64,000 bases of DNA from Ardenticatenaceae bacterium. GTDB taxonomy: Bacteria; Chloroflexota; Anaerolineae; Promineifilales; Promineifilaceae. The position numbers and the translations under genes were made by a program. The DNA lies in NCBI GenBank assembly GCA_020634435.1, contig JACKBS010000004.1:1016165-1080164 (forward strand), in the 5' to 3' direction. Position 1 is the stretch's first letter. The number at the start of each line of letters is the position of its first letter. Of this stretch, positions 10,580 to 18,698 are shown piece after piece. The notes beneath the pieces were generated by a model. The model was not told where the DNA came from and made no database searches. It saw only the letters and a program-made list of their open reading frames with translations.

Positions 10580-12823
10580 TTATTTACTGCTCCCATTTGT
10601 ATCTACTTTCCACACGGCCGTTCCCACCAAAATCACCCCCAGCAGCGACAAAATCCCCCCAATCGCATAACTACGCGGCTGGTAGCGCCATTCGATAATG
10701 TGTTCTCCGGCCGGGACGCAGGTGGCGCGTACGGCCGTATACGCCACATCCCACTCCTGTTCCACGCCATCCACAAACACCTGCCAACCGGGATACGCCG
10801 TCTCGCTTAACACCAGCAGCGCGGGCGCAGGGCTGCTGGTTTGGATTTGCCAGTAGCCGTTGGCCTTTTTGGTGACAACGGCCGTTCCCGCCTCACCACT
10901 GACCAAAGCACAACCCGGCTCTTCTGCCAAAATCGCCGTCGTCAAGGGATCAAAATCAGGTTGGTGGACACGCGCGGTGGCCGCAGCCGCATCCGGGATA
11001 ATTTCCACCTGCGTCACCAATCGAGCCATGGGCAGCGTGCGGCCCCGCTGGTAAACCCAGACGCGCTGTGTGTTGCCTAACAAGGTTAACGGCCGTTCCC
11101 CCTCTGTCACACCTTGCAACGGATTGGTAGCCACCACGTACCCAGCACCCAAAATATCGTATGCCGTTGAGCGCGGGTCTGGCACCGACGAGGCAAAGGC
11201 GATGTTGGCCCCCACCTCCAGCGCGTTGTAACCAAACACCGAACCCAGCCCCACTTGCGCCGCCCCATTCTGCTCAAAAATGGAGATGCCCCAAGGCAGC
11301 ACCCGCAGCTCCGTCTCACCGATAATTTGCTTGGCGTCGGTCCACAGCGGATCAACGGCCGTACTCCCCACACCGACCAGCTTAAAGCCAAAAATCCACA
11401 AATCCGCCACCAGCAGCAGCGTCAAGCCCCCCAACCACCACTTTTTCCGTGTTGCATCTGCTTCCGCAAAGAACCGCACGAGCAACCAACCGCCAGCCAC
11501 GACCCCAACCAACGCAATCCCCCAACCACCCAACTGATGCCACAAACGGCCGCTTGTGTCTGTCGGGTGTTGGGCAGCAAAAACAGCCCCGGTGGCGGCC
11601 AGAGAAGTGAGGATGGCAACGGCCGTTCCACCCACCAGCCAGCGCATAAATCCGGCTGATTTCTCATTCCAGTCCGCACGTTCCCACTGGGCCACCGCCT
11701 CGCCCAGCAACGCAGGCAGAGCAAAGACCAGCAAAAACGCTGCCCGCCCCGGCGCCCGAGCCAGACGAAACGGCGGCAGCAAATCGTAAAAGATGCCGTA
11801 GAGGAAGCCGTAGCTGCCCAGCGCCAGCAAAAAGCCCAGCACCAGCAGCGCCAGATAAAACCAGCTCAATTTCGACGGCTTGCACAGCGCCAAAGCCAAT
11901 CCCAGCAGTGGCAGCAGCCCGACGTAATAAGTCAGCTCGTCGAAGGCGGGCACGCTCCAGTAACCGGCGCGGGTTGGCTCGCCAAAAAATTCGGGTAGCA
12001 GCCAGGTGATGATGTGCGACGGCGGCAGCGAGTACGTCGTGGCAAATTCAAAGCTCGGTTCGGCAGCGCGGGAGGAGACGGTGGAAAATTCGGCCAGCGG
12101 CACCAGCTGCACCCCGGCCAGCAAAAAGCCCAGCACCGTCATAATCGCCATCTGGCGGATGACGAGCCAGCGGTTGGGCGTGGTCAGCAGCAGGTAAACC
12201 GCAAACAGCCCCCAGGCCAGCCCGATGTACAGCAGCGAGGTGGTGTGCCCGGCCAAAATCGCCAGGCCCAACGGCACACCGCCAATAACTGCCGCCCAAA
12301 TATTTTTGCGCTGGACACTCCACGCAGTGGCCAAAATCAGCCAGGGCAGCCAGACGTCCGTGGCGATGAGGCCGATGTGCCCCGCCCAAATCCGCGCCGA
12401 GATGAAGCCGCTGAAGGCAAAGGCCAGCGCCGCCAGCCAAGCCCCAGCGGTGCTGCCGCTGAGCTGCCGCACCAGGAAAAACATCCCCAGCCCGGCCACC
12501 ACCAGATGCACCAGCACGTGCCAGCTCAGGCCAAAGCGCACCGGCAGCAGGAGCAACGGCCAGTTCAACGGATAAAACAGGGCCACCTGCGGATTGCTCA
12601 AGAAAGGGTAACCGCTAAAGCTGTTGGCGTCCCACAGGGGGAGATTGCCGGAGAGTACAGCCGTTCGCGCAAACTCCCACCACGGCACAAACAAACTCCT
12701 CGCATCCAACCCCGCCAGCGCCATGCCGGCCGCCGGAAACAGAACCCGGTGCAAAAACAGCGCCGCCAGCAGCGCAAAGGATAAGGTGAACTTGAGGTGC
12801 AGCCGTTTGCGTAAAAAAATCAT
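10580..12823 (-). CDS. YfhO-family multi-spanning membrane protein
   Basis: This 747-residue membrane protein has about eleven or twelve hydrophobic segments in the first 500 residues. A soluble extracytoplasmic part follows, then a final helix. The N-terminus has the GT-C-like layout of YfhO proteins (LDARSLFVPWWEFARTAVLSG, then LPLWDANSFSGYPF, with early acidic residues in an outer loop). The C-terminus contains ETAYPGWQVFVDGVEQ and AGEHIIEWRYQPRS, the signature of this family. Homologues are linked to glycosylation of cell-wall polymers or lipid-linked sugar transfer, but this one's donor and acceptor are unknown. It is a single minus-strand gene, with transposase debris downstream and a LacI gene divergently upstream. 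No sign of truncation. Confidence 0.85.
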   Translation of the reverse strand: MIFLRKRLHLKFTLSFALLAALFLHRVLFPAAGMALAGLDARSLFVPWWEFARTAVLSGNLPLWDANSFSGYPFLSNPQVALFYPLNWPLLLLPVRFGLSWHVLVHLVVAGLGMFFLVRQLSGSTAGAWLAALAFAFSGFISARIWAGHIGLIATDVWLPWLILATAWSVQRKNIWAAVIGGVPLGLAILAGHTTSLLYIGLAWGLFAVYLLLTTPNRWLVIRQMAIMTVLGFLLAGVQLVPLAEFSTVSSRAAEPSFEFATTYSLPPSHIITWLLPEFFGEPTRAGYWSVPAFDELTYYVGLLPLLGLALALCKPSKLSWFYLALLVLGFLLALGSYGFLYGIFYDLLPPFRLARAPGRAAFLLVFALPALLGEAVAQWERADWNEKSAGFMRWLVGGTAVAILTSLAATGAVFAAQHPTDTSGRLWHQLGGWGIALVGVVAGGWLLVRFFAEADATRKKWWLGGLTLLLVADLWIFGFKLVGVGSTAVDPLWTDAKQIIGETELRVLPWGISIFEQNGAAQVGLGSVFGYNALEVGANIAFASSVPDPRSTAYDILGAGYVVATNPLQGVTEGERPLTLLGNTQRVWVYQRGRTLPMARLVTQVEIIPDAAAATARVHQPDFDPLTTAILAEEPGCALVSGEAGTAVVTKKANGYWQIQTSSPAPALLVLSETAYPGWQVFVDGVEQEWDVAYTAVRATCVPAGEHIIEWRYQPRSYAIGGILSLLGVILVGTAVWKVDTNGSSK

Positions 12824-13172
12824 GGTTTCACAAATATTGTTAGGCAGATTCTTGATTGATTTACTTCTTCATGTTTTCTTTCACAATATTCAATTGACTT
12901 CCGCACAAAGGAACAACAATGGGCCACAGTGTCACCTTTCATCCACCACACATGCAATTTCTCGGGTCTCCACTGCCAGCCGTTGCAGGACAGGATTGTT
13001 AGCGTTGTTGGCAAGATAATAATTGTAAACGGCCGTTGGCGCGGCATCAATGTGAATCGTTTTGATAATCTGGATTGATTTCATGGAATTTGCTTCTCGT
13101 TTTTGGGCAATAAATATTGTTCTGCCAATTATCGTCTGCGGGATTATTCTGGCCAATTTTTAATCGCAAAAA
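12824..13172. other. Intergenic region; possible short minus-strand ORF at 13084-12932
   Basis: This stretch separates two divergent genes. On the minus strand a 50-codon frame begins at 13084 with MKSIQIIKTIHIDAAPTAVY, which resembles the first strand and helix of SRPBCC/polyketide-cyclase-like proteins. It ends after CVVDER at 12932 without the rest of such a domain and has no clear ribosome site. It could be a gene remnant. One ACGGCCGT copy lies inside it. Nothing else was recognised. Confidence 0.3.
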
Positions 13173-13201
13173 TTGACTTTCATAGGGAAGTTTATTAAGA
13201 T
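13173..13201 (+). promoter_or_regulatory. Sigma-70-type promoter of the LacI/cellobiose phosphorylase operon
   Basis: TTGACT (13173-13178) and TAAGAT (13196-13201) are spaced by exactly 17 bases and lie upstream of the LacI gene. The predicted transcription start, about 7 bases further on, falls just before the palindromic operator at 13213-13228. That is the expected arrangement for repression. Confidence 0.6.
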
Positions 13202-13212
13202 TCGGCAACCAA

Positions 13213-13228
13213 TTGAGAGCGCTCTCAA
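13213..13228. promoter_or_regulatory. LacI-type operator TTGAGAGCGCTCTCAA
   Basis: A perfect 16-bp palindrome with a central CG, the hallmark of LacI/GalR-family operators. It sits 12 bases past the -10 element and 41 bases before the LacI start codon. The regulator at 13270 probably binds it and so controls its own operon. Confidence 0.75.
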
Positions 13229-13269
13229 AAACCCCTCTACTTTAGGAGAACGCCTCAACCAGCAAATTC

Positions 13270-14298
13270 ATGGACGGGAAACTGACCTTAGAAAAAATTG
13301 GCGCATTGGCCGGTGTATCCCGAGCTACCGTTTCCCGCGTCATCAACAACCATCCCAACATCCGTGAAGAAGTGCGCCAGCGTGTGCTAGAGGTGATTGC
13401 CGAGACCGGCTACCAGCCGAACCAGGCGGCCCGCTCGCTAGCTTCTAATCGCACCGGCCTGCTTGGTCTGGTCATTCCCCGCGACATTCAAGAGCTTTTT
13501 ACCGATTTATACTACCCGCGCCTTATCCAGGGCGTCAGCCAGGCGTGCAACGAGAGCGGCAATACGCTGGCCCTCTTTATCTTTCATACCGAAGAGGAAG
13601 AACAGCAGATTGCCGCCCAAATCATGCGTCAGGGCTTTCTGGATGGGGTGATCATCGCCGGGCTGCACTTTGGCGATCCGCTTAACCAGCTGGTGCTGTT
13701 CCACAAACCCGTGTTAATGATTGGCGAACCCCTGGAGTATCCGCAGGCCAGTTTTGTGGATGCAGACAACCGATTGGGGGCGTATACGGCCGTTTCTCAC
13801 CTCATCTCTTTAGGCCGCCAGCGCATTGCCACGATCACCGGGCGGCTAGACATGACCGCCGGACAGCAGCGCCGCCAGGGGTATCTCGATGCGCTTCAAG
13901 CGAACAATTTACCAATCGAGGACCAACTCATCGCGGCTGGTGAGTTTGAACAGGGCAAGGCATATCAGGCGACTTTACAGCTCTTGCCCCACACACCGGA
14001 TGCCATTTTTGTGGCCTCAGACAGCATGGCCCTTGGCGTGCTGCGCGCGCTCGCCGATGTGGGCCTACGGGTGCCAGAAGATGTAGCCGTGGTTGGCTAT
14101 GACGATTTGGCTCCGCTGGATACGGCCGTTCCCTTCATCAGCACAACATTGACAACCATTCGCCAACCGATTCGCCGTATGGGCATGTTGGCCGTAGAGA
14201 CGCTGTTGGAAATCATCAAGGAGCCGCAAGGCCCACCCCGCCGCATCATCCTACCCACGGAGCTGATCATCCGGCAGTCGTGCGGCGCGGCCTATTGA
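13270..14298 (+). CDS. LacI-family transcriptional regulator (first)
   Basis: This 342-residue repressor has an N-terminal LacI helix-turn-helix and hinge (LTLEKIGALAGVSRATVSRV, then the hinge region QAARSLASNRT). A periplasmic-binding-protein-like sugar domain follows, with typical strands LLGLVIP, DAIFVASDSMALGVLRAL and DVAVVGYDDL. The C-terminus reads PTELIIRQSCG, as usual in the family. It probably binds the 16-bp palindrome in its own leader and releases it on a sugar signal, perhaps a beta-glucoside or mannoside given its neighbours. The cellobiose phosphorylase gene follows after 52 bases. The AGGAG at 13244 is too far from the ATG to be its ribosome site, so the start has modest support. 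Confidence 0.92.
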   Translation: MDGKLTLEKIGALAGVSRATVSRVINNHPNIREEVRQRVLEVIAETGYQPNQAARSLASNRTGLLGLVIPRDIQELFTDLYYPRLIQGVSQACNESGNTLALFIFHTEEEEQQIAAQIMRQGFLDGVIIAGLHFGDPLNQLVLFHKPVLMIGEPLEYPQASFVDADNRLGAYTAVSHLISLGRQRIATITGRLDMTAGQQRRQGYLDALQANNLPIEDQLIAAGEFEQGKAYQATLQLLPHTPDAIFVASDSMALGVLRALADVGLRVPEDVAVVGYDDLAPLDTAVPFISTTLTTIRQPIRRMGMLAVETLLEIIKEPQGPPRRIILPTELIIRQSCGAAY

Positions 14299-14350
14299 TA
14301 AAAACATCGGTCGGATTGGCAAGCCGACTGACATTTACAGGAGAGGACTT

Positions 14351-16801
14351 ATGCAATTTGGATATTTTGACGACGCGCGATGTGAATATGTCATTACCCA
14401 GCCAGACACGCCCCTGCCCTGGATCAACTACCTGGGCAGCGAATCATTTTTTGGCCTGATTTCTAACACCGCGGGCGGCTACACCTTTTACCAGGACGCT
14501 CGCCTGCGCCGCCTGACGCGGTTTCGCTACAACGGGGTACCCTATGATGGCAACGGCCGTTACCTCTACCTGCGTGATAATGCAGACGGCCGTTTCTGGT
14601 CCCCCACCTGGCAGCCAACCCGCACGGCCCTGGACACATACACCTGCCGCCATGGCCTGGGCTACAGCAACATCACCTCAACCAAGGCGGGTATCCAGGT
14701 AGACAGCACCTACTTTGTGCCGCTAGGCCAGACCATGGAAATTTGGCGCGTCCAAATCACCAACCAGCGCGACCAGCCCGCCGATCTTTCGCTCTTTTCC
14801 AGCATCGAGTTCTGCCTATGGGATGCCCTGGACGACGCCTCCAACTACCAGCGCAACTTCAGCATTGGCGAGGTAGAAGTGCTGGATGGTGTCATCTACC
14901 ACAAAACCGAATACCGCGAACGGCGTGACCACTTTGCCTACTTCGCCTGCTCTGCCCCCCTGACGGGCTACGACACCTCCCGCGACGCCTTCCTTGGCCC
15001 TTATCGCGGCTGGGACAATCCGCAGGTGGTAGCCGACGGCCAATCGCGCAACTCCCACGCCCACGGCTGGGCCCCGATTGGCTCACATCAGGTCAAGCTC
15101 AATCTCGCACCTGGCGAAACGCAAGAGATCATCTTTTTGCTGGGCTATCATCAAAACCCACGCGACCAGAAGTTTGATCCGCCTAACTCCAGCACGATCA
15201 ACAAACAAACCGTGCTGCCGCTCATCAAGCGCTATCTGGACCCCGCAGAAGTGGCGCAAGCGCTGGACAAACTCAGCGCATCCTGGGCCGATCTATTGGC
15301 GCGTTACCAGGTGCAAACACCAGACGAACACACCAACCGCATGGTCAACATCTGGAATGCGTACCAGAACATGATCACCTTCAACATGTCCCGCTCCGCC
15401 TCTTATTTTGAGTCCGGCATTGGCCGGGGCATGGGCTACCGTGATTCCAACCAGGATTTGCTTGGCTTTGTCCACATGATTCCCGAACGCGCCCGCGAGC
15501 GCATTTTGGATTTGGCCGCCACGCAGCTGCCGACGGGTGGCGCGTATCATCAGTACCAACCGCTCACCAAACGCGGCAATCATGCCGTCGGCGGCAACTT
15601 CAACGACGATCCGCTCTGGCTCATTCTTTCCGTGACAGCTTACGTGAAAGAAACGGCCGATTTCGCCATCCTCGACGAACTGGTCGCGTACGACAACGAA
15701 GCGGGCAGCGAAACACCGCTGTACGAGCATTTACAGCGCAGCCTGCAATATACCCTGGACCGCAAAGGGCCGCACGGCCTACCGCTCATCGGCCAGGCCG
15801 ACTGGAACGATTGTCTGAACCTCAACGCCTTTACCGACGAGCCGGGGCAATCGTTCCAAACCACCGCCAGCAAGGATGGCAAGGTGGCGGAATCGGTCTT
15901 CATTGCCGGGCTGTTTGTGCTGGCGGCCAAAGAAATGGCCCAACTGGCCACCGTTTTGGACCACCCCGAAGAAGCTGCGTTTTATACCCAGAAAGCGGCA
16001 GCGATGACGGCCGTTACCCTGCAACACGGCTGGGATGGCGGCTGGTTCCTGCGCGCCTACGACGATTTTGGCGACAAAGTCGGCTCTCAGGAATGCGCCG
16101 AAGGGCAAATTTTCATCGAGCCGCAGGGCATGTGCGTGATGGCGGGTATTGGCCAGACTAGCGGAGAATCGGCCCAGGCATTAACGGCCGTTAATGAACG
16201 TCTGGCCACCCCGCACGGCATCGTGCTGCAACAGCCCGCCTACACGCGCTACTACCTGAACCTGGGCGAGATTTCATCCTACCCACCCGGCTACAAAGAA
16301 AATGCGGGCATCTTCTGCCACACTAACCCGTGGATCATGATCGCCGAAACGGTGCTGGGCCACGGCGACCAGGCATTTGATTACTACCGCCGGATCAACC
16401 CCTCGGCCCGTGAATCCATCAGTGAAGTGCATCGTTCCGAACCCTACGTCTATGCGCAAATGATTGCCGGACGCGACGCGCCCACGCATGGCGAGGCCAA
16501 AAATTCGTGGCTGTCGGGAACGGCCGCCTGGAATTACGTGGCCATCACCCAGTGGATTTTAGGCATTCGCCCCACATACAACGGCCTGCAAATTGCCCCC
16601 GTCGTGCCGCAAGATTGGCCCGGCTTCACCGCCAGCCGCATTTTCCGTGGTGTCGAATACCAAATTACGGTGGAGCGCATTGGCCCAGGCAACGCGGTGC
16701 AGCTGGAAGTGAATGGGCAGGCCGTTCCCGGTGATGTGGTGCCAGTTCAAGATAGCAACGGCCGTTCTCCGGTAACCGTCCATGTAAAAATTGGGCGCTA
16801 G
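14351..16801 (+). CDS. Cellobiose phosphorylase (GH94)
   Basis: The 816-residue cytoplasmic enzyme would split cellobiose with phosphate into glucose 1-phosphate and glucose. From memory the sequence follows clostridial cellobiose phosphorylases closely along its length: WINYLGSESFFGLISNTAGG, YHKTEYRERRDHFAYF, SASYFESGIGRGMGYRDSNQ, LDLAATQLPTGGAYHQYQP and NAGIFCHTNPW. The general-acid region is ADWNDCLN, with the DWND motif at residues 484-487. The end (ITQWILGIRPTYNGLQIAPV) is the usual C-terminal jelly-roll cap. AGGAGAGG precedes the ATG. It lies between the LacI gene and a GH130 phosphorylase gene in one operon. No signal peptide is present, so the substrate must be imported, but no transporter gene lies in the window. 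Confidence 0.92.
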   Translation: MQFGYFDDARCEYVITQPDTPLPWINYLGSESFFGLISNTAGGYTFYQDARLRRLTRFRYNGVPYDGNGRYLYLRDNADGRFWSPTWQPTRTALDTYTCRHGLGYSNITSTKAGIQVDSTYFVPLGQTMEIWRVQITNQRDQPADLSLFSSIEFCLWDALDDASNYQRNFSIGEVEVLDGVIYHKTEYRERRDHFAYFACSAPLTGYDTSRDAFLGPYRGWDNPQVVADGQSRNSHAHGWAPIGSHQVKLNLAPGETQEIIFLLGYHQNPRDQKFDPPNSSTINKQTVLPLIKRYLDPAEVAQALDKLSASWADLLARYQVQTPDEHTNRMVNIWNAYQNMITFNMSRSASYFESGIGRGMGYRDSNQDLLGFVHMIPERARERILDLAATQLPTGGAYHQYQPLTKRGNHAVGGNFNDDPLWLILSVTAYVKETADFAILDELVAYDNEAGSETPLYEHLQRSLQYTLDRKGPHGLPLIGQADWNDCLNLNAFTDEPGQSFQTTASKDGKVAESVFIAGLFVLAAKEMAQLATVLDHPEEAAFYTQKAAAMTAVTLQHGWDGGWFLRAYDDFGDKVGSQECAEGQIFIEPQGMCVMAGIGQTSGESAQALTAVNERLATPHGIVLQQPAYTRYYLNLGEISSYPPGYKENAGIFCHTNPWIMIAETVLGHGDQAFDYYRRINPSARESISEVHRSEPYVYAQMIAGRDAPTHGEAKNSWLSGTAAWNYVAITQWILGIRPTYNGLQIAPVVPQDWPGFTASRIFRGVEYQITVERIGPGNAVQLEVNGQAVPGDVVPVQDSNGRSPVTVHVKIGR

Positions 16802-16835
16802 CCGATACAATTGTTTTTCCATAGGAGGAACTAAC

Positions 16836-17807
16836 ATGAGCAACCCACTTTATCAGATTCCTAATTTGCCGTGGGAGGAACGGCCGTCTACCTCCTCCGA
16901 CGTGCTCTGGCGCTACAGCCACAACCCAATCATTCCCCGCGACCTGATCCCGTCGTCCAACAGCATTTTCAACAGTGCCGCTGTGCCTTTTGGCAATGGT
17001 TTTGCCGGTGTCTTCCGCTGCGACAATAAAAAACGCGAGATGAACCTCAATCGTGGCTTCAGCGACAACGGCATCGACTGGCGGCTGGACAATGACCCCA
17101 TTGAATGGCTAAGCGATGATCCGGAAATCGGCCGTTACCAGTACCGCTACGACCCGCGTGTGGTGTGGCTTGAAGATCGCTACTGGGTCACCTGGTGCAA
17201 CGGCTACCACGGCCCCACCATCGGCGTGGGCTACACTTACGATTTTGAGCAGTTTCACTTTCTGGAGAACGCCCTACTGCCGTTCAACCGCAACGGCGTG
17301 TTGTTCCCCCGCCGCATTAACGGCAAATATGTCATGCTAAATCGGCCGTCGGACAATGGCCACACCCCGTTTGGCGACATCTATCTAAGCCAGAGCAAAG
17401 ACATGATTTACTGGGGTGAACACCGCTATGTGATAGGCACCCGCGGCGGCTGGGAAAGCACCAAAATCGGCGCTGGCCCCATCCCCATCGAAACGCCCGA
17501 GGGCTGGCTGCTGATTTACCACGGCGTGCTCACCTCCTGTAACGGCTTTGTCTACGCTTTTGGCGCGGCCCTGCTGGACCTGGACGAACCGTGGAAGGTT
17601 ATCCGTCGCGGCGAGCCGTACCTGCTGGCCCCACAAACGCTGTACGAATGTGTCGGCGATGTGCCCAATGTTGCCTTCCCGTGCGCCGCACTCTACGACG
17701 AGCCCACCGGACGCCTGGCCATCTACTACGGCGGTGCCGACACGGTAACGGCCCTGGCTTTTGGCAAAATGGATGAACTGCTGGACTGGCTAAAAACAAA
17801 CGGGTAA
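16836..17807 (+). CDS. GH130 beta-mannoside phosphorylase
   Basis: The protein is 323 residues from the ATG at 16836, chosen because AGGAGGAA lies seven bases upstream; a start at 16791 would lack this. The five-bladed propeller signatures of GH130 are present: YDPRVVWLEDRYWVTWCNGY, PFNRNGVLFPRRINGKYVML, RPSDNGHTPFGDIYLSQSKD, KIGAGPIPIETPEGWLLIYH and GDVPNVAFPCA. These enzymes use phosphate to release mannose 1-phosphate from the non-reducing end of beta-mannosides such as mannosyl-glucose or mannobiose. The subfamily and exact substrate are not settled here. The gene lies 34 bases after the cellobiose phosphorylase gene. The pairing suggests use of glucomannan-derived disaccharides. Confidence 0.9.
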   Translation: MSNPLYQIPNLPWEERPSTSSDVLWRYSHNPIIPRDLIPSSNSIFNSAAVPFGNGFAGVFRCDNKKREMNLNRGFSDNGIDWRLDNDPIEWLSDDPEIGRYQYRYDPRVVWLEDRYWVTWCNGYHGPTIGVGYTYDFEQFHFLENALLPFNRNGVLFPRRINGKYVMLNRPSDNGHTPFGDIYLSQSKDMIYWGEHRYVIGTRGGWESTKIGAGPIPIETPEGWLLIYHGVLTSCNGFVYAFGAALLDLDEPWKVIRRGEPYLLAPQTLYECVGDVPNVAFPCAALYDEPTGRLAIYYGGADTVTALAFGKMDELLDWLKTNG

Positions 17808-17835
17808 TCCGCCTCAACCCAAAGGAATACGTACG

Positions 17836-18678
17836 ATGTCGCTGCAACTCATTGTGAATGCCGATGATTACGCACGCTCGGCCAACGTCTCGCGGGGCAT
17901 CCGCGAAGCGTACCGGCGCGGCGTTGTCCGCTCCACCAGCTGCATGATGAACTTCCCCAACGCCGAGGCAGATATTCTCCTGGCGCAGCAAGAGACACCA
18001 GAGCTGGGTATGGGCGTTCACCTGGTGCTTACGTCTGGTTACCCACTCACCTCCCCCAAGAAAACCCCTACGCTGGTCACAGAGGCGTTTGGTTTTCCCA
18101 ACGCCGAGCAGTTCCGGCAGCGCTTAGCGAGCATCGAGACAGCGGAAGCGAAGCAGGAATGGCGCGCCCAAATCGAGAAGTTTGTGCGCATCACCGGCCA
18201 AATGCCCACGCATCTGGATTCACATCACCACACGTCGTACTACACGAAGGAATTGTTTACAGCGATGCTTGAACTGGCTCAGGAGTTTGGCTGCGCCATC
18301 CGCCAGGTGAATGCGCAGGATAGCAATTTTCTGCGGGGTTTGCCGATAGAGGTGGAAGGCGACATTCAGGAATTTGCGCCCCGGCTCATTGAGCAGTTTG
18401 GCATCCCTACCGTAGATGCCTTCTTTGCGTCCTTTTATGATACGCACGCTACGGTAGACGAACTCACCGACATTCTAGCGGGACTGCCTGAAAACGGCAT
18501 TTTTGAATTGATGTCCCATCCTGGCTATTCAGACGCGGCGCTGGAAGCCACAACGATCTACAACCGCCAGCGAGAAAATGAGTTAGCGGTGCTCACGTCG
18601 GGCGAGGTTTGGGCCAAAATTGCGGCGCGGCAGATTGAGTTGGTGAGTTATGCGGCGCTGGGTGGGAAACGGCCGTAA
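17836..18678 (+). CDS. YdjC/ChbG-family carbohydrate deacetylase
   Basis: This 280-residue protein has the YdjC metal-binding residues: LIVNADDYARS at the N-terminus, THLDSHHHTSYY near residue 125-136 and LMSHPGYSD near residue 220. Characterised relatives (ChbG) remove one acetyl group from chitobiose or chitotriose, or from their phosphates, with a divalent metal. That role fits the chitobiose-type operon on the facing strand, although this gene belongs to the cellobiose/mannoside operon. AAAGGAA lies upstream of the ATG, 28 bases after the GH130 gene. Its 3' end is only 20 bases from the 3' end of the convergent GH94 gene. Confidence 0.88.
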   Translation: MSLQLIVNADDYARSANVSRGIREAYRRGVVRSTSCMMNFPNAEADILLAQQETPELGMGVHLVLTSGYPLTSPKKTPTLVTEAFGFPNAEQFRQRLASIETAEAKQEWRAQIEKFVRITGQMPTHLDSHHHTSYYTKELFTAMLELAQEFGCAIRQVNAQDSNFLRGLPIEVEGDIQEFAPRLIEQFGIPTVDAFFASFYDTHATVDELTDILAGLPENGIFELMSHPGYSDAALEATTIYNRQRENELAVLTSGEVWAKIAARQIELVSYAALGGKRP

Positions 18679-18698
18679 CCCACACCTCTCTCCCCTGC

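Noticed and set aside
12014..12784. A 256-residue plus-strand frame rich in Arg, Gln and Pro.
   Set aside because: It lies fully antisense to the YfhO-family gene, whose membrane helices and family motifs are clear. The composition is typical of a shadow frame.
12932..13084. Short minus-strand SRPBCC-like gene.
   Set aside because: Only the first strand and helix resemble the family. There is no ribosome site and the frame ends after 50 codons, so it is only mentioned within the intergenic entry.
14299..14350. Small hairpin GTCGG...CCGAC between the first LacI gene and the cellobiose phosphorylase gene.
   Set aside because: The stem is only five base pairs with no T-run, too weak to call a terminator or attenuator.
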